In this document: positions 11,351 through 29,500 of the stretch, one piece after another | Position numbering within the stretch: position 1 is the first letter of the stretch | Layout of the letters: each line of letters starts with the position of its first letter | Source of the DNA: Pseudisothecium myosuroides | Taxonomy: Eukaryota; Streptophyta; Bryopsida; Hypnales; Lembophyllaceae | DNA: 64,000 nt | Reading direction: 5' to 3' | NCBI GenBank assembly: GCA_951799445.1 | Contig: OX637287.1 | Span: forward strand, 54,093,724-54,157,723 | Position numbers and translations under genes: made by a program | Notes under the pieces: model-generated | Databases searched by the model: none | What the model was told of the DNA's origin: nothing | What the model saw: the letters and a program-made list of their open reading frames with translations, nothing else

Positions 11351-13280
11351 TTTCATCACGTTGAGGTTTGGTTGTGAGGCCATTCTTGTTTGCTTTGTTG
11401 AAATGTTAAATCAATATCAAAGTAGCCTGAGTCTAGTAATTATCTATGATTTCTGTGAAGCAATATATATTAATAGATTGGAGAATCAAAGAAATGTAGG
11501 AGTGCATGTGGATGGGTGGTACTAGGTCCAAGCAGGTTGTTGTACATAATTTTCTTCACCAAACAAATCAAGACCTTCAAATCTTGAGAACATACAACTC
11601 TTTTAAAGAATAAAAAAACTAGGGAGGATAGCTGAGTAAGACTTTAAACCACCCTCAATCTTTCCAACATTGTGTTTGTGGCGATGGAAATTATAGTTGA
11701 TGGTTGTGTTGATATTCTTAATCACTCATTTTCCATCTAGATTTTGACCTTCTATCTACCATAAGGTAGCACTATTAAAGAAGGCAATTCATTTGCTAAT
11801 CCTTTTGACATTTGTTTGGAGACATTAGTATCAAAGATCAATTTTTTCACATTTAAGTATCAAAAAGAGTGTAAAAAATGACCCTCCTTTTAGTATTGTA
11901 AATGGCACCCTCTAAAGAATTTCAACCTAAATAAGTGTAGATCTACACTACCCATGATATTACCCATGATATGAGAACAAAAATCTAAAAAAAGTCATGG
12001 ACTACACTTATCATAATTTAATAAGTAGTAAAGGCATCATCAATGCAATACTCTGGATGAGTCAATAAATATATTTCTATTTTTTGCTTGGTTAAAAATT
12101 GGAACTTGTCATCATTATAATTGGAAGCATATTTAAAATCTCTTTAAATAGGCACTATAAATTTTGGTGTTGAAAATTAGACAACTAAAATACAGCCCCT
12201 AAAAGCAAGCTAAAAGATTAGGTTGAAAATAACTTGTGACAACAAATTATGCTTTAAGAAAGAAAATCCATCAAAGTGACAAGGTAAACTACAAAAATTT
12301 GTTCTATTATAAATAATTGAACAAGGACTATTTCTCACTTAAATTCCTACATTAAAATTCCTTCTTTAATCCCTAAAAGATAGAATCTATGATGGCATGA
12401 AATAAAACTTGAAAGTCCTTCAATCTATATATTCCATCCCTTCTCTATTTATGAGTGACTTTTCTTGATTTTAGTTTCAAAGATGAAATCCCATGTCTAA
12501 TATTGGTCATAAAATTTTCAATTTTTTAATGCAAATTTCAAAATACCATGAATTTTTGAAGAAAATATGAAGAAAATTCAAAAAGTACAAATCATATTCC
12601 AAAAATCTAAAAAAATTCGGAATACAAGTACATTTTAGTGTAGAACATTATAGATAAAGGAAATTTCTGTAACACTCCATATTTAGAAAATGTGGTTATA
12701 GAATTCAACTTCAAACCTCACTAAAATGCTTATTTGAAGTAATTTTTCAAGATTTCCAAGCACAATAGAACCTACACTCATATGCTTTATTTTGTTAATT
12801 TTGCTCAAAAGCAAGAGAAATCATTCTAAATACCAAAATCAAGTCATAGGAGAAAAAAGCTCAAGGTATTGAAATACATTGAACAATGTACAATTTTTTC
12901 AATAAACTACCCGTATAAAATTAAAAAAAAATCTTCAAGTTAACTCAATTATGCAAATGTGGCATCGATAAAGTTACAAACAAAAAATTGGATGAAAATT
13001 ATATATTCCTCAATATGCCCAAAGCCCAGTTGACCATCCAAAGGACACAAAACGACCTCCACATATTTAGCAGGTTAAATTCTTCTAGAAAATTACTCCA
13101 CTATGGGAAGCCAAGGCCAGTCTACAGATCTTAAACTTCAATAAGCAGTAATTCTCACCTCATCAACAATGCAGGAAACCCACTCATGTTTCGAAGGAAG
13201 ACTTCAGCCATGTGGAAAACGCAAAATAACAAGATACTGCCCACTCCACTTCCGTCATAGATCGAACTTATTCATGTGAT
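11351..13280. other. AT-rich spacer between AOC and CPN60
   Basis: No gene was seen. 11,835-13,280 matches the right-arm spacer (about 32,760-35,395) but lacks the 883-bp foldback and the AT/AC microsatellite found there. 11,550-11,835 is unmatched in the other arm. Confidence 0.5.
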
Positions 13281-13650
13281 TGTCAATAAAAGTCAACCGT
13301 GATAGTGATCCGTCCCAAAACGCTGGTAAAGACTACCCACTGTTCGCTTAACAAATCTTCTCCAATGCGTTGATGAACTACGCCATCATCAACACAACTC
13401 GAACAGAAGGAAGGAAAAAAATCCATGAAACCAGTCAAACCTTTCTCCCTTGTATAAATCTCTGTAAAGGAAAGATTTGAAGGTAACAAAGCCGACTCTT
13501 TGATTACATGGTGTGGCCGAAATGTGCCGTGTGTTCTAGCAACTTGACCAGATGAACTCCCCGATCAGTCCCTCTCAAGTCCTAGAACGAGTGCGAATCC
13601 CCTCAAACTCAACGCACTGGTGAAAAATAATCTAAAACTAAATCCTACAT

Positions 13651-19450
<5,800 letters not shown>

Positions 19451-19731
19451 GATTGTTGCCTAAAGTCTCCCGCGTCACGCACCCTGACCTTAAACCTCCC
19501 GCAACGAGGACGATCGCAGCCAAGAAGCGACTGGCAAAATGGGAGAATTGCTGGCCTGGCAGGTGGCTTCCAAAACTTCAAAATGGACAAGCCAAGAGTG
19601 CTGCAGGTTTTGGCGCAATTTGTGTGCGTGGGATCGATAGGACGAAGGAAAGGGACCTAAGTTAGCAGAGGAAGCATCCAGAAGCAAGGGAAAGCGCAGG
19701 TCACTGCATCTTCCGCAAGGCTCTTCTTCTG

Positions 19732-19749
19732 TTAAACCCTAAACCCTAA
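19732..19749 (-). promoter_or_regulatory. Telo-box upstream of CPN60 (left arm)
   Basis: Two AAACCCTAA-type units lie in tandem about 285 nt upstream of the start codon. Telo-boxes are common near the transcription start of plant genes for ribosomal and other growth-linked proteins. The mirror copy is at 26,206-26,223. It also marks the inner end of the inverted duplication. Confidence 0.6.
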
Positions 19750-19755
19750 TCATGG

Positions 19756-20721
19756 ACATGAGAATGAATATTAGGGGTGAATTTATGCAAAGTAAGCTTA
19801 CCGGTATTTGCTAGTCATATGTGGCAAAATATTCAAACTGAAAGGTCAAAATATATTCAGAAAGTTTGAAATATTATTAATTAAGTACAAATATAAACCT
19901 GTATTTCTGAAGATCTCAGGGAACGACATGTAGGTCTTAGATAGATTTTGTTTCCCTCTCTCCAAAAAAAAACTTGGTTGAAGAATTTGTGAATATATTC
20001 TTAAGTGGCAATATTCTTGAATATTTTGTACATTAGTGTCCAAACTCCAAAGGTAATTGTTGTACATGTAAGTTAGGCCGGGTTGGCATCTCTTGTCAGT
20101 TGGGAATAACAGAATTATGTCGCAAGATCCGTTCTTTTCATATAAAAAAATATTTGAAAAAAATAATATCCTCCAAAAATTGGCATCTATTTTCAGAAAT
20201 TTTTTAACCGACCCTGAGTCCCTGACCATTGGGTGTGGTTGGGGTTGAGGTACATCTTACCTCTAAATGACTACACTGTTAATTCTTTTTTGTTTAAAAA
20301 TTTGTATACTTTTAAAATTACAATCAAATTTGACCAATTTTGGAATGTAGGTATTGTATCTTTATCATAAGAATTCACTAACATTCGGACAGATGAATAA
20401 AAAAACCATGATTTTGTGTGTTTGGAAACCCATAAGGTAAGTTGTGTAAAATCACTTCTGCTCTTCGGTACTCGCGGGAGCGAGAGAACGGGAACAAGGA
20501 ACTCGAAAAGGGAACGCAAAGGGAACAAGGGAACGTTACCCAGAAGCCTTCTCCTCGGCCACTGCTGAATCCACAGGCATCCCTCCCCTCGTCCACATCC
20601 TTCTGGCTTGGCTGCTTGCCCTGCACATTTTTGCACAATTCAGGTCGCTGAAGCGACGGAACAAGATTTTATGCACAATATCAACTCCTTTACTCACTAC
20701 CCATCTCCTCTCTCGGTGGCT
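19756..20721. other. Loop region upstream of bL31c
   Basis: No gene was recognised. The first part is AT-rich; from about 20,450 the base composition rises, and this is likely the bL31c promoter and 5' UTR. A pyrimidine-rich CCTCTCTC tract lies just before the ATG. Confidence 0.45.
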
Positions 20722-21316
20722 ATGGCGCTCTCCGTCAGCTCCTTGGTTACTTGCCCGTCCACTTTCCTCTCCGGCTCCAGCTCTCTTCAGGTATGGCCCT
20801 TGCCAATTCCTCCTCGTCGCTTCGCAAATTCATGGCATCGACTTCAACGCCTTCCATTCCTCGTTTCTGGATGATTAAATTCATGCATTCTCGCAACTGC
20901 TTGGTTTGCTCGGTAATTGCTGTCTTACACGTCGTTAGGGTTGTGAGTGATTCTAGTTGTCTGAATGAATGGCGTGGTTTTTGTTGAAGGTGAACCGGGG
21001 TGAGTCCAGGGTGACGTGCAAGAAGGCGGATATTCATCCCAAGTTCTTCGACGACGCTAAGGTGTACTGCAACGGAGAGCTTGTGATGACCACCGGGGGC
21101 ACGCAGAACGAGTACGTGGTGGATGTGTGGTCGGGGAACCACCCTTTCTACCAAGGCAACAAGAATGCTCTTCTTCTTGACGCGGACCGAGTGGAGAAGT
21201 TTAGGCAACGGTATGGAGGCTTTTCGAATATTCAGGAAATCCCTACCGGATTGACAGGTGAAATTGTGTTTCAGAAGAGGAAGAAGGGCGGTCTCAAGGG
21301 AAAGGGGAAGAAGTAG
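20722..21316 (+). CDS. RPL31: Plastid 50S ribosomal protein bL31c (2 exons)
   Basis: Component of the large subunit of the plastid ribosome. Exons 20,722-20,790 and 20,990-21,316 are joined by a 199-nt GT-AG intron in phase 0 and give 131 residues. Exon 1 (MALSVSSLVTCPSTFLSGSS...) is Ser/Thr-rich, as in chloroplast transit peptides. Exon 2 has the bL31 core: KKADIHPKF, AKVYCNGELVMTTGGT, EYVVDVWSGNHPFYQGN, DRVEKFRQRYGG, and a Lys/Gly-rich end KKGGLKGKGKK. The CxxC zinc pairs of some bacterial L31 proteins are absent, as is usual in the plastid type. It is the only gene in the loop of the inverted duplication and is single-copy in this window. Confidence 0.93.
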
Positions 21317-22275
21317 AGGACGAAGTTTTCAAGATACAGAATTTTAGGTTTGAATTCTGCTTGTACCAAACAGGAAGTAGAATTTTATTCTTCTCTACCA
21401 TTCTATTCTTGCAGTTTTTGTACACTCTTGTACTGTTAGAGTCGGAACCCTGTCCAATTTTTGCACATCACTTGAACATCCGATTAAGTCTTTTTGTTTT
21501 GGACATGAGTTTTGCAAGGGGACTTCTAGATTTGGGATACGCGCTGTTGGTACGCCCTTGTAACAACGCAGTATCATGCATCTGGTCAGTGTACATTCGG
21601 GAATATTAGGGCAAATATCTGGTCAGTGCAGGGAGAGTTTAGACTTTAGACCTATTGTTCATCAAACAGCTTTTGAATGCTTCCACATGAATTCCCTCGT
21701 TGTTATTGCAGCAGTGTGCATGTAAAGAATCTGGTTTACAAGAAAAGAATGGCTGCTCCTGAGATTTCAAGAAGAGTGAGTTTTATGTTAGCGGTTCTAT
21801 AATTTCGGAGAGTTCACAGAGGATAAAATATCTTCATGTACGCGTGCATTAACTTTGAGATTTCCCTCATGCCCTTCTCTTCAATCCATGCATTAACCCC
21901 TCAGGGACCAAGAGGTGTGAGCGCATGGAAATCTCCGTGAACTGGAGAATTTGGGCCACCATTTTTCCGCTGAAGAAGCGAGTTTTGATAGAGTAAACGT
22001 GATGGCTAAAGGACTATGATTTGGATTGTATGATTGTGAGCTTTGAAGTGCAAAATGATCCCTCATTTGAAGAGAAATCTGATCTTCAGTACAGTAATTT
22101 TGGGGCAGACTCAACATTGCTCACTGCTCACTAGTATCATGAAGGTTACTCCGCATTAGTATCAACTTAGCATGACTTGAAGGCATGCTAAATGAGTGCA
22201 AAATTTGGCCATGACAAACGAAACTTCCAGTAGTATCTTAGAACTTTTTTGCATCCATTCTGTGTAAACATGAAT
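21317..22275. other. bL31c 3' flank and intergenic DNA
   Basis: The presumed 3' UTR is followed by unassigned DNA. A TTAA-type left end (ttaacccctcagggaccaag) appears at 21,895, but I could not find its right end, so it is probably a decayed fragment. Confidence 0.4.
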
Positions 22276-23176
22276 ATAAGGTAAGTACACCTAATATCAA
22301 CAAAATAAGCAATTCAACATGGTTCCATTATTATATTAAATTTTTTTGTGGGATCTTGTTGGTAGTTAAAAGTGGGTTGTAGATTCTTGTAGAATGCATT
22401 TTTTAGACATTGTATGAGTAAACTATGATTTTTCAAATTGTTGAAACTAGGTGTTTATAAAACCGGCACTAGACTCATATGAATAGTGGGAGTACAATGG
22501 AATACAACTCATTTACGAATTTTTCAGTTAGTCTTCATTAGAAAGTTCAGCAAACTTCAGGAAGCTTTAGCATGCTAAAAAATGACATGATTTTGGAACC
22601 ACAAATTGTGTTGGAATTGCAATGAAGTGCACTTCAACTTCATAACAAGTGAAAAATGAATAATTTCAAATCACACAACAATTTGAATTTCTTTTATACA
22701 CTATCTACCATTTCATAGAGAACCTTTGGAAGATAGTCAAAGTTTTTTTGCAATGGGGTGAAGAACAAGCAAGAAATCATACAAGCAATTCAAGTGGTAT
22801 GAGAGCAAGTATCTCTAAAGTAACTGTGAAGGTTCATTTCTTATATGTATCATTGAATACAAGCTGTAATTTTCACAAATGTTGGCAACACTAGATAATA
22901 CGTAGTGTATAGAAAACATCAAACTCTTTGTATGATTTTCAATTACATATGTATGTTTATAATGATGATAAAGTAGACTTCAGTGTGATTCCAATGCAAT
23001 TCAAAATTTGAAATTCCGTTCAATTTTGAGCATACATGGGCCTTCCAAAGTTGACCTAATCTCAACAAGATGCAAAAATTTGTAAATGAACTGTACCCCA
23101 TTGTACATTTTAGGCAAGAATATGTAAATGTCGGTTTCGGAAGGTGTTGGTTTTAGGTGTACAGTAGTTCCTTTAG
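22276..23176. mobile_element. Inverted-repeat element (AAGGTAACTACACCT family), larger copy
   Basis: It starts AAGGTAAGTACACCTAATATC and ends with the mirror 'aggtgtacagtagttcctt'. Inside, 'tagaatgcattttttagacattgta' and 'actcatatgaatagtgggagtac' match the reverse complement of parts of 2,560-2,930. No gene. The boundaries are approximate. Confidence 0.4.
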
Positions 23177-25382
23177 CAATCATCTACATTTGTCAATTGT
23201 ACAAAATGCTGTGAATTCCTTTGATTTTTCTCAAAAAGAAAAAAGTTTGATTTTAAGGGATTAAGTTAGCTTTGAAGCTTTGTCACAAGGCTTTAACTCA
23301 TAATTGATTCAATTGCATACTTCTATTAAGAAAGTGACAATTTGTGGACTTTATTGAAATAGACCACCCTAAAAATCCATTGAACTATCTGGATACAATT
23401 TTTTATTTTGAAAATTCAATGTGGTAGAGAAAATTTTATATACATTTTGAATTATTTTGAAAATTGAAATTTTACAACTAAATTGAGATCAATTGTAACC
23501 TTATAGATGTCAAATTTGCTATAATAAAATTTGTTATGGATTGTTTTCTTATTTACCTTTGTTTAATTTTGTCCTAGTGGTAGTTCAATGCATGACTCCT
23601 TAGCTCTACACTTAGTCTTGGAAGAATTCATTGAAATTTAATTCTAATTGCCCATTTGTAATAGCAATATAAAAATTAGTTTGGAATGCCAAGATAATAT
23701 TGTAGAAAATCCTTTTAATAGCAGACAATATAAAAATATAAACAAACAATTGAATGCAAAGGGCCAAAAAATAGGGAACCATTCTCTATGAGACTACATC
23801 TCTATTGACTTAATTAAATTTTTAAATAATATGAAGATTTTAGTTTTTCCACATGTTTTGATTAATAATTGAGTGAAATTTATATTCTAGGATTAAAATC
23901 ATGAATGACGTGTATTACACAATTGAACCTATTATTACTTTGTAAATTTTCACAATAGAAGAAACAAAACTTTATGAAATCTATGAATGGATAGATGTCT
24001 TTGGTGTAGTGAAATTGTTCTAAATTGCAATAATTTAGCATGTCCCATATGATTGTAATCCATACAAAGACATTCAATTGAAAGCCACAAGAATATTGAA
24101 AAATCAAAATTAATACGAACTATATTAATTGGAATGTTTTATATACCAATAGAAAATCCTTTATTTTTTTTCAAACCAAATATAACTAATATCATTATGA
24201 TTTTGTCACAATAAATTTGAAACACCTAATTTAAAATATTGAAAATTTCATAACATCCTTAATTTAATGTGAATAATAGAGAAAATGATGAAATGGCTAG
24301 GAAAGAATGGAGAACTTTGAGACACCAAAAGCATATATTTATACATGATAGAAGTATCTTTGTGTGTTTCATTATATTATGCATCTTAGTGTAGACTCTT
24401 AAACAAATAAACTCTTTATCCATCAAGCCCCATCGTGGAGTCCAAATTTCTAGATTTGTGAAGATATATTCTAAATTGCAATTTAGAAAAAAATTAATAA
24501 TGATAACTTCTAAACAAAAGTTGTAAAACATGATCCATAAATTATATCTATACAATTGGATATACCAATTCATTACCTAATATTTGTTAACCAAAACTTG
24601 AAATTCCTTCTAAAATCCATTGTAAATTGAAAAATAGTAATTTTTACAAGAAACTTTTTTCAGTAATTTCAAAATGATAAGTTCTAACTGCATTCTTAAA
24701 TATTTTTAATTTATTTATTTTTTCAATTTGTTTTTGAAGTTTCAATTTTTGAATTGGAAATTTATTTTTTGAGGTGAATTATACTTATGCCCTTTGAATT
24801 TTAGAAGATCTGCATAAAAAAGTCTTAAATATATATTCCATACAAATGTTAGAGAACTAATACAAGAATTTGCCAACAATTAGATGAATGTAAAACCAAT
24901 TGAATATTTTTGGGTGGTTCAGGCATGTTTTCATTCATTCAATGTTCAAAAATTAAACTTGTGGTTCTTAAGGTGTTAATGCATGTAATGTTTAAAAGGA
25001 ATCCATTTCTTTTACAGTGTACAAAAAATTTCCACTAAAATATGCACATCTAAAAGAGACTAAATAAGTTGATGAACATGGTTATTATTAAATTTTTATT
25101 GCAATTTATTGGCAAATAATAAGAGATTTTGACACTTCTTTGCATGTATTTTTTGAACTCCATTTATAAAAATTATGAACTTTCACAATATTGATAATCA
25201 ACCTTAAATTTTCATGTTGATATCACTTATACTATAGGCATGATTTTTAAGGGTTTGTTTTTGAATAAGGGTTGCATTTAACCATAGTTATCTTTGGTGA
25301 TAATCAAATGCCATTCAAGATACCATTTATCAGTGACAACTACTCACAAATTAGGCACTACTTACACCAAAAATGAGTGGCA
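23177..25382. other. Very AT-rich intergenic DNA
   Basis: No gene or RNA was seen. Long A/T runs and stop codons occur in all frames. Short open frames such as 24,259-24,573 are Ile/Asn/Phe-rich, as expected from AT bias alone. Confidence 0.5.
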
Positions 25383-25585
25383 CAAAAAATTAAGAAGTCT
25401 CCCTCACCAAGCCCTCTTGTTTGCCATTGAGAAGTCGTGCTTTGAAAAGCATGACCTTTGAATTAGTGAAAAGCATCAAGGGACAAAAAATTGAGAAGTC
25501 TCCTTCACCAAGCCCCCTCGTTTGCCATTGAGAAGTCTTGTTTTGAAAATCAAGACCTTTAGATTAGTGAAAAGCATCAAGCCTT
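25383..25585. repeat. Two tandem 101-bp repeats
   Basis: The units begin 'caaaaaatt.agaagtctcc' at 25,383 and 25,484. Both contain 'ttgccattgagaagtc' and end near 'attagtgaaaagcatcaag'. No coding frame is kept across both units. Confidence 0.7.
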
Positions 25586-25937
25586 GAGGTAGGTTTGACT
25601 ATAATTCTAAGGGTCTCAAAATTTGAGGGCTTTTTTTGTCAAAGAAGAAGAAAGTACACTTTACATCATTGGACCTTCTTGAACACTTGTGACCTTTCAT
25701 TTCATGCCATTAAACCAATTTCCAACGACTTCTTGATTTAATCCAATCAAAACCTTCAAAAAAAATTTAACCCCTCACCTTCGGATTTGGTGTAAAGTGG
25801 GCCTTATTCAACATTGTTTTTTTTGGGCATGTTCATCCAAGATTTTCTTTGAAAATACAGAAACTCAAAATATGAATTTTCAATTACATTTTTTGGGGAC
25901 AAGATTAATTTCAATTTTGCTCTTTGATGGACTATCG

Positions 25938-26143
25938 TATGTGAAGGTCTGATTCGGCATTGAAGTGTGGAATTAGTTTCTTTTTTAGGTGCAAAGAGAT
26001 TTGGCAGGTGGTATATTCTAGAATATTCCAAAAATTCACTTGTAATCTTCCAAAAATTTCACTTATAATATTTTCAAAACTTTAGACATCCCAAAAAATA
26101 CTTAATTTATGTCTGAATCTGACCTTCACGTAGAGTACCGTAT
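25938..26143. mobile_element. MITE with TACGTGAAGGTCTGATTCGG ends, copy 2
   Basis: Ends GTATGTGAAGGTCTGATTCGG and TGAATCTGACCTTCACGTA are inverted repeats around about 165 bp. It lies just outside the inner end of the right arm, upstream of CPN60. Confidence 0.65.
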
Positions 26144-26205
26144 TTTGACACAAAACTATCAAAACCTTTGAGTAAAAACTCCGGTGAATGTTGTGATGTC
26201 CATCG

Positions 26206-26223
26206 TTAGGGTTTAGGGTTTAA
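26206..26223 (+). promoter_or_regulatory. Telo-box upstream of CPN60 (right arm)
   Basis: TTAGGGTTTAGGGTTTAA lies 292 nt upstream of the start codon and mirrors 19,732-19,749. It is the last motif shared by the two arms before the loop sequence begins. Confidence 0.6.
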
Positions 26224-26514
26224 GAGTCGGGGAGAGGACAGGGCAGGCGGAAGATGCAGTGAACTCGGCTTTCACTTGCTTCTGGATGCTTCCACCGCCT
26301 TGGTCCCTTTCCTTCCTTCTGTCGATCCCACACACAAATTGCGCCATCGCTGCAGCAGCTCTTGGCTAGTCCATTTTGAAGTTTTTGAGTCCACCTGCTG
26401 GTACTGCCATTCTCCCATTCTGTCAGTCGCTCCTTTGCTGCGATTGTACTTCACGTTCTCGTTGCGGAGGTTTAAGGTCAGGGTGGGTGGCGCGCGAGAC
26501 GTTAGGCAACAATC

Positions 26515-29500
26515 ATGTATCGTGCGGCGGCGACATTAGCGTCCCGTGTCAGCAGGTGCGATATCACTTGCGCTTCGTCTCTTCAAGAATCGACCTTTTT
26601 CCATCAGGAAGTAGATGTCGATTGTTTCTTGGCGCGATTTGGAGTACCCAGGCGGAAATGTTGTGTTGTATGCTGTTTCGATGTCGACACTCCGCGTGTT
26701 AGGTCATCGGTGATCGGAAGATTTTGTGATGTCTGTGATTCGTTGATTGCGTTTTCTGGTGCGTTGAAGCGACCTGTTAGGTGTTGTCGATCCTCTGCTA
26801 TGGCGATCGTGAATTCTGGCCTAAATTTGCAGCAGCTGACTTCGTTTATAAGGATTTTCGGCATTGATTTTTGTGGTATCCGTTTCAGCTTGGGTGATTA
26901 ATCTTGTGTTGTGTTCTTGACTTGGTGTGTCTTGCAGGGGACGCTCACTTGTGCAAGTAAAATTTCTCGAAACCATCCGTTCTGGGAGTTTTTCATGGAC
27001 TATGCAATCTGAAGATATCTTTGCAGCTTAGTTACCAATGCAGAAGCTCTTGATGAATGTTAATAGTAACGATCACTGTCGTGAGTTGGAAGCTGTATAT
27101 TTTCTTGTTGTGTTTCTTTACTGTAGTTTTGGCAGTGGAGTGTGTAGTTTGGGAAGCAGAGGCCCCCTGTAATTAAAGTTCAAGTCGAATAGACTGACCG
27201 CCGGATTATCCAGTAGGGTAGACGATCCTACTTCAGCATTTCAACCAATATGTAGGAGTGTTCAATTTTGTATATCCCTGTAGAGTTGCGGAAAGATGTT
27301 TGGGTGCAAGAGCCAAATGTCTTGAGATCCGCTTCTTACTATCACTATGTATGAAAATCTTCTGCAATTTCCAAGCGATCCCCATTCCCCTCGAGATGAG
27401 TGGCCATAGACTTTCTAGCGAACCATACGTCTACGACTTTCCCCGAAGTCCTCCATTGTTCTGAATAGATGGGTTGCTGTTGGTCCCCGTGGTCAGTTGA
27501 GGAGACGGGATGAGGTCCCTAACCGTTGTAGTCTCCTCTCTCTTCCAGGATGTCCGAAAGTTGCAGTCAGTTCGCCATTTTTCTGCCAAGGATATTCGTT
27601 TTGGAGTTGAGGCTCGTTCTCTTATGCTGCAAGGCGTGGAGCAACTTGCCGATGCCGTTCAAGTAACGATGGGACCCAAGGTCAGCAACTCTTATTCTTC
27701 GCTTGGGACATTCAATTTGTATTCTAGATTGTGGGCAATCCATGTGCGGTCTCGGGTGTAGTATTGTCATCGTTGAAGGCGATGTTCCAAGAGGATACCA
27801 CTTGCAGTTGTGTCGCGTGTGCCTCATATGAAGTATTTTTGGTATTTTTTTCACAGTCTGGAGCTGGACATGTGGTGATTTCTTGTTGGACTCTGTTTTC
27901 TGTTGATAAATGTGGTGCTCAGAATTCTTTTCCTCTCTTTTCTGCAGGGCCGCACTGTTGTGATTGAGCAACCTTTTGGTTCTCCTAAAGTGACGAAGGA
28001 TGGTGTCACTGTGGCGAAGAGTATTGAGTTCAAGGACAGGCTAAAGAATGTGGGAGCATCACTTGTGAAATCCGTTGCTAATTCCACAAACGACATCGCT
28101 GGAGATGGTAAGTGCAATAAAATTAGAGAACCCAGTCTGCTTGGAAGTGTTTTGGGACTTACCGTTTTCAGTTCTTAAATATCTCTCAAGAGTAATAAGC
28201 CCTAAAGGATCATGAGTCCTAAATATGGCATAGTTAATTTTTATCGAGAAGTTATGTATGCGTCACTACGGGTCATTCTTTTCTTACCAGTTTTTTTTTA
28301 TTTTCATTTTTTTAACCAGCAAATGAATGATTTTCATTAAATTGGGTGATGTAAAGATTCTCCCCATCTGAATCGTATATCTGCAGTATGACCAATCGAA
28401 CTGATTTTCGAATCGAGAACAATTTATGTTTTAACCGATAGAAACAGCCCGCTGATCCCTGGGATTGGCTGACGTGATTTATTGGGGTTTGCAGGAACAA
28501 CTGCTGCAACAGTGCTGACGCGAGCCATCTTTGCCGAGGGTTGCAAGTCCGTAGCTGCTGGAATGAACGCCATGGACTTGCGCAGAGGTATTAACCTGGC
28601 TGTTGATGCTGTTGTGTCTCATCTCAAGAGCCAGGCCAAGATGATCAGCACATCAGAAGAGATTGCCCAGGTGATTTCATTTTTTGGCGCTAGGCAATGT
28701 TTTCTGATCCTGGTGGACGCTCTCTTGGAGGGAACACCAGGATTGTGGACTTTTCGTCTTGGTTCGTATTGATTGTCATCACTGAAGACATTGTCGTGTG
28801 AAGTTTCTGATTTCATTCTTGTGTGTCCACTGCTTCATTTTCGACTAGGTGGGCACCATCTCCGCCAATGGAGATCGTGAAATCGGTGACTTGCTAGCTC
28901 GTGCTATGGAAAAGGTTGGCAAGGAGGGCGTGATCACTGTCTCGGTAAGCGGATGTTTGTATGTTCCCAATATCATTTCCACATTACTTCAATAATTGTC
29001 GAAGTGGTGTCTTTGTGTTGCTTTTCTAGTGCTCTAGAGCGTGGATGTGAAGTAAGTGCCTTCTAATGTCTAGAGCGTGGATGTACCTTCTAATGTTTGT
29101 CGATGTCTCCGATGCTTGTCTTTCTTGTAGGATGGGAAGACCCTTTTCAACGAGCTGGAGGTCGTTGAAGGCATGAAGCTTGATAGGGGATATATTTCTC
29201 CCTACTTCATCACGAACGCGAAGACTCAGAAAGTGGTGAGTGTGCAAATCGCACTGGTTGGATGTTGGTAGTTTTTGAAGTGAGCCTACTTCTGTAGTAT
29301 CCTTCGTTCTTCACATGATTTTTGTAGTTGGTCTTCTTTTTGAGGTTGTGTTTCGAAGCACCTGGTCTTGACTTGATTGATGGTGATTGTTGTGACCATG
29401 AACGATGCAGGAGTTGGAGAATGCTGTGGTTTTGATTCATGAGAAGAAGATCAACAGTCTTCAAGCCATTCTTCCAGTGCTTGAGCTCGTTGTGAGGGTA

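Noticed and set aside
25383..25585. CRISPR-like direct repeats
   Set aside because: Two contiguous 101-bp tandem units without spacers, in plant nuclear DNA.
19732..26223. Interstitial telomere repeats as a sign of chromosome fusion
   Set aside because: Only two repeat units at each place, in front of genes; telo-box promoter elements explain them better.
27510..27680. CPN60 start at the in-frame ATG 27,510 ([10 protein letters not shown]...)
   Set aside because: Possible as an alternative, but it ignores the strong acceptor at 27,548 and the conserved MYRAAA start typical of plant mitochondrial CPN60 reached through the microexon.
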